The position numbers were made by a program, and so were the translations under genes. Of a stretch of 63,525 nucleotides of DNA, positions 32,432 through 39,219 are shown one piece after another. Position 1 is the first letter of the stretch. Each line of letters begins with the position of its first letter. Source of the DNA: Methylobacterium platani (GTDB lineage: Bacteria; Pseudomonadota; Alphaproteobacteria; Rhizobiales; Beijerinckiaceae); NCBI RefSeq assembly GCF_001653715.1, contig NZ_LWHQ01000011.1, positions 1 through 63,525 on the forward strand, given 5' to 3'. The notes below the pieces were generated by a model. The model was not told the DNA's origin. It saw nothing but the letters and a program-made list of their open reading frames with translations, and made no database searches.

Positions 32432-33844
32432 TTACTTGAGAAAACTCCCGCATGCCCTTGAGGGGGTCGGGTTTTGCGGGTTTCGGCGCGGCGTCACGTC
32501 ACAAAACCGGGATGAAACCGGGGCGCTAATGGGAACGCCCCGTGAACCTGTAGGGACCGGCCTCAGGCGAGTTCGACCTCGTACCGGGGGCGGGCCGCTA
32601 GAGCGTTCCAGGCGCGGACCGTGTCCCGGGCTTCGTCGACACAGCCCACGAAGGCGATGACGCAACGGGTGAGGGTGCAGCGGATCCGGTAGGTGCGGGG
32701 GCGGGTGGGAGTGGTGCCGGCGAGGAGAGCAGCGAAGGCTTCCTCGAGGGTGGGCTCCGGAGCGGCCGGAGCAGCCTGGGCGATGATCTCGTTGAGGGCG
32801 GCGGCGAGGTCGTTGAGCACTTGGTCTCTCCTTTGGCTGTATTGATGTTGTATTTGGAGAGACTTCGGGCGTCAACTGCAAATCTGCAGAAATCGACAGA
32901 TCAGCTGATTTTTCTACTCTCACCCTGAGGGTCGAGCGGAGATAACCGCGCGAGATGGGGACCGGACGACCCACCATCCGGCCTCGACTGCGTAGCGGTG
33001 TGCGCGCACCGGACCTCCGAGCCGTGACGTGGAGGGGCCTACGGGGCGCCTGAGCGGCGAGCACGGGCCGCGGGGCGGGGACAGGGGCGGGCGGGGGCGC
33101 GACAGCCTCCACGGGCGCCGGAGCCGGCTCGATGACGGCTCTGGGCTTCCTGGGCATCCCGACGAGGCGCACCCCCGTGATCTCGGCGCACCGCTCTGCA
33201 TCGGCCATGGTGAGGCGGAAGGCGCCACCCTTGCTCGAGCCGGCCGGGGCATAGGCGGTGCCGTCGCGGGAGGCGCGGAGCAGGCGCTCCCGGGCACGGT
33301 GCGAGCTGCAGTGGGCGACGACCGGGCGGGCGGTATCGTCCCGGGGCGAAACCGGGATTGCGACGGGATCCGGCTGGGACTGCACCGGGGCGGCGGCGGG
33401 AGCCTCAGGGGCCGGCACGGGGACGACCACGTGCGCCGGGGCGGGGGCCTCAGCCTCACGGGCGAGGCGAGCACGCTTCTCCGCCATGGCAGCCTCGTAC
33501 TGCTCGAGCAGCTGCGCATCCGTGCGGGCGGCGCGGTCTGCCTTCACGGATGCTTCGATCCGAGCGGCGTTCTGGGCGCGGATGGCCGCGAGGATCCGCT
33601 TGCCGTCCGTGTGGGTGGTGCCGCTGGCGCACGGGTGCCGGTGGGTGGGAAGTTCCCGCTGCAGCGCGGCCCGCTGCTGGACGCGGATCCCCTCAAGTAC
33701 CGCGGCGCCGTAGGCGCGCCCCTCGTCCTCTGACAGGTCGCGCTTCGCCGCGAGCTTGCGCCACTTCGCGGCGGCCGGAGGCGGGCTGTAGGTGGGGCCG
33801 AAGGGGGCCGGGGCGGGGCAGGGGGCCGCGTTGGCGTCGATCAT
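32432..33844 (-). CDS. Proline/alanine-rich protein; 3' part probably out of frame
   Basis: From ATG 33844 about 300 residues look genuine: MIDANAAPCPAPAP, a basic helical region (AAKWRKLAAKRDLSEDEGRAYGAA; KRILAAIRAQNAARIEASVK) and a short domain (SKGGAFRLTMADAERCAEITGVRLVGMPRK). Past about 33000 the frame stays open to 32432, but its product turns into Arg/Pro/His-rich shadow and covers the promoter and whole of the 85-residue gene. Another frame gives a more natural end (HRYAVEAGWWVVRSPSRAVISARPSG) with a stop at 32920. A frameshift, natural or by sequencing, near 33000 is likely. Function unknown. Confidence 0.45.
   Translation of the reverse strand: MIDANAAPCPAPAPFGPTYSPPPAAAKWRKLAAKRDLSEDEGRAYGAAVLEGIRVQQRAALQRELPTHRHPCASGTTHTDGKRILAAIRAQNAARIEASVKADRAARTDAQLLEQYEAAMAEKRARLAREAEAPAPAHVVVPVPAPEAPAAAPVQSQPDPVAIPVSPRDDTARPVVAHCSSHRARERLLRASRDGTAYAPAGSSKGGAFRLTMADAERCAEITGVRLVGMPRKPRAVIEPAPAPVEAVAPPPAPVPAPRPVLAAQAPRRPLHVTARRSGARTPLRSRGRMVGRPVPISRGYLRSTLRVRVEKSADLSISADLQLTPEVSPNTTSIQPKERPSAQRPRRRPQRDHRPGCSGRSGAHPRGSLRCSPRRHHSHPPPHLPDPLHPHPLRHRLRGLCRRSPGHGPRLERSSGPPPVRGRTRLRPVPTGSRGVPISAPVSSRFCDVTPRRNPQNPTPSRACGSFLK
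32502..32522 (-). repeat. Second copy of the inverted 21-base repeat
   Basis: On minus it reads CCCGGTTTCAT-CC-CGGTTTTG, matching 31188-31208 at 19 of 21 positions in inverted orientation. The pair brackets the HNH and neighbouring genes. Confidence 0.65.
32520..32541 (-). terminator. Hairpin downstream of the 85-residue gene
   Basis: GGGGCG (32520-32525) pairs with CGCCCC (32536-32541) across ten bases. It sits about 20 bases past the stop of the gene at 32563-32820. On minus it is followed by GGTTTCAT, weakly T-rich. It may end that transcript. Confidence 0.4.
32563..32820 (-). CDS. Small conserved-looking protein (GTG start)
   Basis: An 85-residue protein (MLNDLAAALNEIIAQAAPAAPEPTLEEAFAALLAG; RTYRIRCTLTRCVIAFVGCVDEARDTVRAWNAL). 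It begins with GTG, preceded by AAGGAGAGACCAA, a strong ribosome site. It has its own promoter (TTGACG, 17 bases, TACAAC) and a downstream hairpin, so it is a free-standing unit. No family recognised. Confidence 0.7.
   Translation of the reverse strand: MLNDLAAALNEIIAQAAPAAPEPTLEEAFAALLAGTTPTRPRTYRIRCTLTRCVIAFVGCVDEARDTVRAWNALAARPRYEVELA
32847..32875 (-). promoter_or_regulatory. Sigma-70-like promoter for the 85-residue gene
   Basis: On minus, TTGACG (32875-32870), a 17-base spacer, then TACAAC (32852-32847). The same TACAAC -10 box recurs in the promoters at 34151-34178 and 34761-34788. Confidence 0.65.
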
Positions 33845-33952
33845 GGCTGGTATCCCTTGGATGGCCCACAATCGGGCGGTGGTCCACATGGCGCGGCTGA
33901 GAGGCCCGCGCGGGGCCCCTGAGGCGCGCCACCCCTCCGGGGTGGGAGGGGC

Positions 33953-34123
33953 TTAGTTCAGCCCCACCGCCTCCCATCCGGCGGGGGCCACCACGATGAC
34001 CCCGGCGCCCATGATGCTGTTCAGCTGGTCCGCCATGGTCTGGGCGATGCGGCGGGGGAGGGGCTTGCTCTGGGTCTGGCGGGTGAGGGTGTTGATCAGG
34101 ATGAAGGTCTTGGGGGCGGTCAT
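33953..34123 (-). CDS. Small basic protein under a TACAAC promoter
   Basis: A 56-residue protein (MTAPKTFILINTLTRQTQSKPLPRRIAQTMADQLNSIMGAG...). ATG 34123 follows CGGAGCAGCCCAG. A short beta strand, a basic turn and a helix are visible. No family recognised. It is in the accessory region with its own promoter. Confidence 0.55.
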   Translation of the reverse strand: MTAPKTFILINTLTRQTQSKPLPRRIAQTMADQLNSIMGAGVIVVAPAGWEAVGLN

Positions 34124-34150
34124 CTGGGCTGCTCCGTTGTTGTGATTTAA

Positions 34151-34178
34151 GTTGTACAGCAAAATACGAGAGCCGCAA
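34151..34178 (-). promoter_or_regulatory. Promoter with TGTACA palindrome overlapping its -10 box
   Basis: On minus, TTGCGG, 16 bases, TACAAC, upstream of the 33953-34123 gene. The -10 overlaps the palindrome TGTACA (34153-34158), a likely operator also present at 34763, 35023 and 36876. Confidence 0.6.
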
Positions 34179-34213
34179 GCACAAAATCGCGCATGCTTGC
34201 GTTTTTCTTCAGT

Positions 34214-34480
34214 CTAGTCCGAGAAAACGGTAAAGCTGGTCTGTCCGGTGTACTTGGCGCATCCCTGGTCGTCGACGTGGTACGCGAAGCACATCAGGGA
34301 CCGTTTGCGCCCTTCGGTCTCGCCGGTGTCGCAGTACCAGGGGGCAGGCTCCCCAGCCTCCCAGATCACCAGCCGGCGGCCGAGGCTGTGGTGGCGGTGA
34401 TAGACGCGGTCTCCGGGCTTGAGCGCCTCGAGATCGGCGCGAGAGAGAGCGCCAGCACTGACGTTGGTCGGGTAGGTCAT
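34214..34480 (-). CDS. Unknown protein of the accessory region
   Basis: An 88-residue protein (MTYPTNVSAGALSRADLEALKPGDRVYHRHHSLGRR; WYCDTGETEGRKRSLMCFAYHVDDQG). The LKPGDRVYH segment suggests a small beta-barrel. It follows the 68-residue gene by 13 bases and probably shares its promoter. Function unknown. Confidence 0.6.
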   Translation of the reverse strand: MTYPTNVSAGALSRADLEALKPGDRVYHRHHSLGRRLVIWEAGEPAPWYCDTGETEGRKRSLMCFAYHVDDQGCAKYTGQTSFTVFSD

Positions 34481-34493
34481 GGGTCCGGCTCCC

Positions 34494-34700
34494 TCAGCCG
34501 TTGCAGAGGATGTCGAAGACGGCGGCGGCGAAGGTGCCATCGTGGGCCTGATCCTCGACCGCGCGGGACACCGCGCCGCCCAGAGCGCCCAGGGCGACGA
34601 TGTAGCCGGCCACGTCCGCCGGGGTGGCGTTGCCGTGGATCATCTCGACGATGGCGTAGAGGGCGGAGACGTAACCGGCGCGAAAGGCGGGATGTGTCAT
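34494..34700 (-). CDS. Small Ala/Gly-rich helical protein
   Basis: A 68-residue protein (MTHPAFRAGYVSALYAIVEMIHGNATPADVAGYIVALGALGGAVS...). AAGGGGAATACAG precedes the ATG. Two amphipathic helices are likely. Expressed divergently from the ribbon-helix-helix gene at 34803. Function unknown. Confidence 0.6.
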   Translation of the reverse strand: MTHPAFRAGYVSALYAIVEMIHGNATPADVAGYIVALGALGGAVSRAVEDQAHDGTFAAAVFDILCNG

Positions 34701-34760
34701 CTGTATTCCCCTTGGGGCCCACAATCGGGCGGGGCGGAGCGTTGCGCTCCGGTGCTTTTT

Positions 34761-34788
34761 GTTGTACAGATTTTTTCGGCTTACGCAA
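34761..34788 (-). promoter_or_regulatory. Divergent promoter/operator with TGTACA
   Basis: On minus, TTGCGT, 16 bases, TACAAC for the 34494-34700 gene. The palindrome TGTACA at 34763-34768 covers the -10 box. The same 100-base gap must also hold the start signals of the plus-strand regulator at 34803, which could bind here and repress both. Confidence 0.6.
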
Positions 34789-34802
34789 CAGGGAATTTCG
34801 AC

Positions 34803-35015
34803 ATGGCGGACGAAAACAGCACCAAGCCTCGCAGAGGGCGCCCGCGGCTCGCAGAGGGCGAAGGGTACACTAGCATCCACCTGTCACTCGCCGCGCCCCT
34901 CACGCGCGCGGTCGACGCTGCAGCTGCAGGGGAGGAGGATCTCCCGTCCCGCCCGGAGATGATCCGGCGCCTGGTCGTCGCGGGCCTCGCCTCGCAGGGA
35001 CGCAAGATTGAATGA
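34803..35015 (+). CDS. CopG/Arc-like ribbon-helix-helix regulator
   Basis: A 70-residue protein. A basic AT-hook-like arm (KPRRGRPRLAEGEG) is followed by YTSIHLSLAAPLTRAVDAAA and LPSRPEMIRRLVVAGLAS, the beta-helix-helix layout of CopG-like repressors. It is divergent from the 34494-34700 gene across a gap with a TGTACA palindrome. I infer an autoregulatory repressor of local promoters. A part in plasmid copy control is also possible. Confidence 0.72.
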   Translation: MADENSTKPRRGRPRLAEGEGYTSIHLSLAAPLTRAVDAAAAGEEDLPSRPEMIRRLVVAGLASQGRKIE

Positions 35016-35102
35016 TTTTTCCTGTACAGCCCTATTGACGGGTTTGCCGTCTACAGCTAGATGATCTTCACGCTCAATCGTGAGCACCAAGGGACAAAGT
35101 CG

Positions 35103-35795
35103 ATGACCACCGAAATCCTCAGCAACGGCTCCGGCTCGGTTCAGCCCCTCGAGGCGCTTTTCGCCCGCCTCGAGAGTGACACGCTGGACCGCTCTTTCGA
35201 GGCTTACGGCAATTTCGTCGAGGAATGCTCCAACGGCATGACCTCGTTTTTCGGCAACTTCCTGACATACAGCCACGTCTTCAACGTGATGACGGATGAC
35301 GCTGATCTGATCGAACGTCTCACGGCCGCGATCCGGCGGAACCAGCAGTCCGCAGACTACCTCGACCAGACCCTCCCCTTCGACTGCAACCTGCTGACCA
35401 TCGAGCGCAAACGGTTCAGCGTCACGCAAGGCGAAGTGCTCCTGACCTATGCCGGCCGCTCGTTGGGCCAGTTCGGCGACAAGATCGAATTGACCGGCGG
35501 CGGGGTGTGGCGCGGCCACGGGGATCGGGAATGGGAGGATACCGCCCGGAAGATCCTGGCACGTGAGCACGCCGCGGCGCGGGAGGTATTCAAGGCGGCT
35601 CAAGCCGTGTTGCCGTCAACCCGCGTGGCGGAGATTTTCGCGGCTCAGAAGGCTGCGCCGTTCGGGGCTGATCTCGACGCGACCATGTCGGCGGAGGAGG
35701 CGCGCGCGGTGCGGGCTGTCCAGATGCACCCCTCGTCGGCCGGCTCCGCCACCTTCCGGAGCGTGCTCACTGCTCTGGGGGCTGCCCGTGGCTGA
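35103..35795 (+). CDS. Unknown 230-residue accessory protein
   Basis: Starts at ATG 35103 with GGGACAAAGTCG ahead (an ATG at 35061 would add 14 residues). The product (MTTEILSNGSGSVQPLEALFARLESDTLDRSF...) is alpha/beta with a Gly-rich loop (LTGGGVWRGHGDREWED). TTGACG at 35035-35040 and TGTACA at 35023-35028 lie upstream. It is less GC-rich at the N-terminus than its neighbours. No family recognised. Confidence 0.65.
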   Translation: MTTEILSNGSGSVQPLEALFARLESDTLDRSFEAYGNFVEECSNGMTSFFGNFLTYSHVFNVMTDDADLIERLTAAIRRNQQSADYLDQTLPFDCNLLTIERKRFSVTQGEVLLTYAGRSLGQFGDKIELTGGGVWRGHGDREWEDTARKILAREHAAAREVFKAAQAVLPSTRVAEIFAAQKAAPFGADLDATMSAEEARAVRAVQMHPSSAGSATFRSVLTALGAARG

Positions 35796-35979
35796 TCTCG
35801 CCCCCATGTCTCCGACCCTGCAGCAGTGGGGCCCGGAACTCGCCGCGCTGGCAGGATGGATCCCGGTCGAAGATCTCGACGACGCCATGCGGGAGCATCT
35901 GGACAAACTCACCCGCCGCGGTCTCCTCTCAGAGGCCGAGGCCCGCGCGATCGCCGATGCGTTCGACCTGCCGTTGTGA
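35788..35979 (+). CDS. Small helical protein coupled to the upstream gene
   Basis: A 63-residue protein starting with GTG eight bases inside the previous gene. Helical and acidic (LQQWGPELAALAGWIPVEDLDDAMREHLDKLTRRG). Function unknown. Confidence 0.5.
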   Translation: MADLAPMSPTLQQWGPELAALAGWIPVEDLDDAMREHLDKLTRRGLLSEAEARAIADAFDLPL

Positions 35980-36041
35980 TGCGACCCGAGGGGCGTGCTT
36001 CAGCCCGCCCTTCCAGCCGCACCATGCGAGGAGGCACCACC

Positions 36042-36572
36042 ATGCTGACGTTCACGTTCGCGACCACCTACCGCCGCAATAGCTCCGTCGAGGCGAAGCG
36101 TTTCCCGGATCATCTGCTCTACGCAACGCCCGTCAGCCTCGACCCGGACCGTCTCACGGAGAAGGCGCGCCGTCTGATCACCGTCTGCGACACGTCAATC
36201 ACTAACCCCACCGACGACCTAGCACCGGAATTCGGTATCGCCCGGCGGTATCCGTCTATCGACGAGGCCGTGACGCTATTCGGCGGTGGTGTCTATGCGG
36301 AGGCGGCGGAACGCCTGCGCCAAATCTACAGCGACGAAGTCTCATTATCTAAGTGCGAGACCGAAGCAACCTACGGCCCCAGACTGTATGAGGGCGATGA
36401 TCCGCACGAAGTACTTAATCAATTTGCTGAGATGCCAGGTCTATGCGCGAGATCTCGCAAGGTTTCAGCATGGACTGAGTTTGGTAATGGCACGGTGGAG
36501 CCGACCGACGATCAGGCGCGCCGCGTCTGGGGGTACATGCTCCACGCCGCGATGCCACGCCGGAGAGCCTGA
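36042..36572 (+). CDS. Unknown accessory protein with atypical codon use
   Basis: A 176-residue protein (MLTFTFATTYRRNSSVEAKRFPDHLLYATPV...). GAGGAGGCACCACC precedes the ATG. Its third codon positions are less GC-rich than those of flanking genes (for example around 36290-36480), which suggests recent transfer. No family recognised. Confidence 0.6.
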   Translation: MLTFTFATTYRRNSSVEAKRFPDHLLYATPVSLDPDRLTEKARRLITVCDTSITNPTDDLAPEFGIARRYPSIDEAVTLFGGGVYAEAAERLRQIYSDEVSLSKCETEATYGPRLYEGDDPHEVLNQFAEMPGLCARSRKVSAWTEFGNGTVEPTDDQARRVWGYMLHAAMPRRRA

Positions 36573-37289
36573 CGCTACCGTGAGACGACAGCCGGGGCCC
36601 GTGGCGGGGCTCCGTAGCCGTTTCAGGCGCCGCGGGAGGGCGGGACGTGCCTCACATCATCCGCAGGGCGACGGCGCTACCCACGCGCGCCGTAGGGCCT
36701 CCGGGCGTGCCTCGAGCACCCCGGGGGCCGTCGGCTGTCGTGCGCCCATCCCGGGAGGGCGGGCCCGATCCCGGGCGTGCTCCCCCGGGGGCGGTCGTGC
36801 GCGCCTACCTCTGCAGGCTCAATCCCAGGACTGTCCCGGGGCCGTCCCCCTATGGACCTTGGGGGATAATAGGCCTGTACAGGAAAAATCCCATTAGCGG
36901 GCCCGTGGCGCCCGTTCCGGCCCGTTTTGGTCCGGATGTAGGTCGCGACCCGCCGACGGGCGCCACGGCTCAAATCTGGGGATCCAGGGCCCTATCCGCC
37001 CCCTCGAGGCCCTCACGCGGGCGTCGCGGGCGTCGCGCGGGGGTGCGGGCGCCTGGGCGCCTGGGCGCGGGCGGGCGGGCGGGCGCCGGCGGGCGCATGA
37101 CTGGGCGGGCGGGCGCAGGCGCATCCGGGCAGGCGCTGGCGCCCGGCCGGGAGCGCGCCCCGTCACCCCCTCTCGAGGCGATCAACACCCCTCTCGAGGG
37201 CATCGACACCCACCCCCTCCCGAGGGGATTAACCCCCAAACCGGACACCCCCTCTCGAGGGCATTAGGCCCAAAATTCAGGAGCTCCTC
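36573..37289. other. Non-coding, extremely GC-rich block
   Basis: About 720 bases without a supported gene. It includes palindromes around CCCGGGGG and CCCGGG (36715-36800), the perfect palindrome CCTGTACAGG (36874-36883) behind GATAAT, and a run of GGGC/GGCGC units at about 37035-37140. The first four intergenic repeats lie at its right end. It could be an origin, a packaging site or a regulatory RNA region; none is proven. Confidence 0.5.
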
Positions 37290-37616
37290 ATGTCGAACAT
37301 GACCCCGCAGAAGTTCCAGCAGCTGCGCCAGAAGGCGGGAGATCGGCGCCGGCTGTCGGCGACCCAGCTGCAGGAGGCCCTTCGCGTTGGGGGGCTGGAT
37401 CTTGAGATGCTCGCCACCCTGCTGTCGACCCGGGTGGAGCGGGTGCGGTCCTGGCTGTCAGGGCAGGAGGATATTCCGGTCTACCTCGACGTCCTGCTGG
37501 CGACGCTGAGAGTGCCGGGAGGCGCGCGCGAAGCCTGGACCTTGCTGCATGAGGCGGAGGCGATCCCGACGGATCAGCAGGACCGCTTCAAGGCGTGGGC
37601 GCGCCGCGACGTCTGA
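37290..37616 (+). CDS. Small HTH-like protein
   Basis: A 108-residue protein. The middle (LEMLATLLSTRVERVRSWLSGQEDIPVYLDVLLATL, about 43-78) resembles an XRE-type helix-turn-helix with the W-x-x-G turn. CAGGAGCTCCTC precedes ATG. It is flanked by intergenic repeats and could bind them; that is speculation. Confidence 0.65.
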   Translation: MSNMTPQKFQQLRQKAGDRRRLSATQLQEALRVGGLDLEMLATLLSTRVERVRSWLSGQEDIPVYLDVLLATLRVPGGAREAWTLLHEAEAIPTDQQDRFKAWARRDV

Positions 37617-37660
37617 CCCCTACCCGAGGGCATCGACCCCCCCCTCCCAAGGACATCGAA

Positions 37661-37942
37661 ATGACGCAGGACGAGGGGCCGCCCCCGGAACAGCAGTCCG
37701 ACCTTCCGACACCCAAGGACCGGGTCCAGCGCGCCGTCCAGGCGATCAAGCTGCATCTGGCGATCATGAACGTGGGGGATGTGGACGGCACGCTCGGTCA
37801 ACTCGGAGAGCATCAGGTGTTCTTCACCGGGATGATCGACTTGCAGGAGCTGGCGCTCGAGGCGCTCCGAGCCGCGGAGTGGAAGCTCCCTCGTGAGCCG
37901 GAGGTCGACGTCTGGAACTACCCGTCGGAGCGCACCGTCTGA
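37661..37942 (+). CDS. Unknown small protein between repeat copies
   Basis: A 93-residue protein (MTQDEGPPPEQQSDLPTPKDRVQ...; LHLAIMNVGDVDGTLGQLGEHQVFFTG), mostly helical. AAGGACATCGAA precedes the ATG. Its stop lies four bases before a repeat copy. No family recognised. Confidence 0.55.
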   Translation: MTQDEGPPPEQQSDLPTPKDRVQRAVQAIKLHLAIMNVGDVDGTLGQLGEHQVFFTGMIDLQELALEALRAAEWKLPREPEVDVWNYPSERTV

Positions 37943-37962
37943 GCCTCCCCCTCTCGAGGGCA

Positions 37963-38331
37963 TCAAGCCCCTGCGCAGGGGGCGATCTCCTTCCAGGCGT
38001 CCTCGCCTTGGCTGTCGGGGCCCAGCAGTGAGCCCTTCGACCTGATCACCACGTCGGCGCCCTTGCCGGCCTTCCGGATCTCCATGGAGAAGGCGCTGAC
38101 GTCGACCGTGAACAGCCAGCCGGCCGATTGGCCGCCGTGGGTGATCTGGATGGTGTCGGCGCCGCGGAGATCGGCGTAGCGGATGTAGCCGGGATAGGCC
38201 CGATCGAGGGCCTGATAGGCGCAGGCGCCGAACCGGGCGTAGTCGACGGCGACCCGGCGGTGGATCTCGGCGGCGGCCGGGGCGGCAGCGGCGATCAGGG
38301 CAAGCGCGAGGAGAACGGGAGCAGCTTTCAT
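37963..38331 (-). CDS. Exported small protein
   Basis: A 122-residue protein starting MKAAPVLLALALIAAAAPAAAEI, a classical signal peptide with AAA-E cleavage. The mature part has two Cys (FGACAYQ; IAPCAGA) that could form a disulphide. Its TGA lies inside a repeat copy. It may act at the cell envelope in lysogens (a lysogenic-conversion candidate). No family recognised. Confidence 0.65.
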   Translation of the reverse strand: MKAAPVLLALALIAAAAPAAAEIHRRVAVDYARFGACAYQALDRAYPGYIRYADLRGADTIQITHGGQSAGWLFTVDVSAFSMEIRKAGKGADVVIRSKGSLLGPDSQGEDAWKEIAPCAGA

Positions 38332-38392
38332 CCCGTAGAGGTGGCACGCCGCCGGCTCGGCGATCAAGCACCCCCTCTCGAGGGCATCAGAT

Positions 38393-38416
38393 CCCCTCTC
38401 CGGATCGGGAGAGGGG
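38393..38416. terminator. Perfect 9-base hairpin next to repeat copies
   Basis: CCCCTCTCC (38393-38401) pairs with GGAGAGGGG (38408-38416) over a six-base loop. It stands between two minus-strand genes. It is terminator-like but has no T run. Confidence 0.5.
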
Positions 38417-38429
38417 GTACTCGAGGCGA

Positions 38430-38639
38430 TCAGGATCCATCGTCGCTGGCGGGGCGGGCACGCGCAACCTCGGCTTCGAGCATGAGAAGCAGGTCCGTGA
38501 TCGGTGGCTTGGCGTCATCGCCGTCATAGGAGACGATCGCTGCGGCGGCATCGCAGAGCGCGTTGACGCTGGCACGGAGTTGGGCGTTCTCTGCCTCGAG
38601 CTCCACAAGCCGGTCGTGACGAGAGCTATCCAGGCTCAT
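38430..38639 (-). CDS. Small coiled-coil protein
   Basis: A 69-residue protein (MSLDSSRHDRLVELEAENAQLRASVNAL...), with heptads of a leucine-zipper type at about 11-31 and an acidic end. Its ATG is in TGATG with the stop of a 32-codon frame upstream. Function unknown. Confidence 0.5.
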   Translation of the reverse strand: MSLDSSRHDRLVELEAENAQLRASVNALCDAAAAIVSYDGDDAKPPITDLLLMLEAEVARARPASDDGS

Positions 38640-38737
38640 CAACTGCCCTCCGTGCAGCCGCGACCGCCGGCGGCCGGGTCGCCCTGGTCCTCGACCAACG
38701 GGATCAACTCGGTTGTGGTATGAGCTCGCTTCGTCAT
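38639..38737 (-). CDS. Very short frame coupled to the coiled-coil gene
   Basis: A 32-residue frame (MTKRAHTTTELIPLVEDQGD...). Its TGA overlaps the next ATG. It may be a leader peptide or a real small protein; evidence is only the coupling. Confidence 0.3.
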   Translation of the reverse strand: MTKRAHTTTELIPLVEDQGDPAAGGRGCTEGS

Positions 38738-38847
38738 GGTCGGCCTCACTGGGATGAGGGTGGCCGTGGCGGACCTGCCACTGGGAATTTGGTGGGTCAG
38801 GCGGCGGGACCGTGCCCTGGGAAGCTGCGTTCCGCCGCCAACCCGGA

Positions 38848-39135
38848 TCAGGCGCCCTCGAAGGCGCGGACCGCGTCGCGCAGGCGCTTGAGCGGCTTGA
38901 ACCGGAGGCTCTTGCGGGCGTGCGAGGGGATGAGCTCGCCCGTGCCGCGGTGGCGGGTGGTCGGCTCGAAGCGGTCGCGGACCTGCATCTTGCCGACCTC
39001 GGGCAGATACACCTCGTCGCCCTGGCGGACGGCGCTCTCGATGATGTCGCCCTGGGCCTGCAGCACAGCCTCGACGTCGCCGATCGCGACGCCGGACAGC
39101 TCCGACAGCCGCCTCGTGAACTCAGGTCCCTTCAC
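38848..39135 (-). CDS. HU/IHF-family DNA-bending protein
   Basis: A 95-residue protein starting with GTG after GGAGAGAACC. It has the HU layout: N-terminal helices (FTRRLSELSGVAIGDVEAVLQ), the GDEVYLPEVGKMQVRDR strand pair and the arm region RHRGTGELIPSHARKSLRFKPLKRLRDAV. It could shape DNA at the origin, cos or promoters. It heads the replication module, upstream of nothing but followed by small genes. Confidence 0.8.
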   Translation of the reverse strand: MKGPEFTRRLSELSGVAIGDVEAVLQAQGDIIESAVRQGDEVYLPEVGKMQVRDRFEPTTRHRGTGELIPSHARKSLRFKPLKRLRDAVRAFEGA

Positions 39136-39219
39136 GGTTCTCTCCTGGGATTGTCACGGTGAAAAACCCGGGTTCCGCTGGGTCGGTCCCGGGGAAACGC
39201 CCCCTCTGGGGCGAATGGG

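Larger units (their letters stand above)
32203..32562. other. Candidate cos/packaging control region
   Basis: About 360 bases with no supported gene. It holds several inverted repeats: CATGCGT/ACGCATG (32238-32244 and 32252-32258), a perfect 8-base AT-rich hairpin TTTCTCAA/TTGAGAAA (32420-32427 and 32436-32443) and the second 21-base inverted repeat copy (32502-32522). A position just upstream of HNH and terminase genes is where cos lies in HK97- and lambda-type phages. The cut site itself cannot be read. Confidence 0.5.
37166..38432. repeat. Family of short intergenic repeats, CCCCTCTCGAGGGCATCA
   Basis: Clear copies at about 37166-37184, 37188-37205, 37248-37266, 37946-37966 and 38371-38390. 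Degenerate ones lie at 37213-37232, 37616-37635 and 38420-38432. Each sits between genes, directly after a plus-strand stop or holding the TGA of a minus-strand gene. The core CCCTC-TC-GAGGG is a small inverted repeat. Spacing is irregular and units are too short for CRISPR. Function unknown. Confidence 0.75.

Noticed and set aside
37166..38432. Repeats considered as a CRISPR array
   Set aside because: The units are short, unevenly spaced and broken up by genes. No regular spacers and no cas genes are present.
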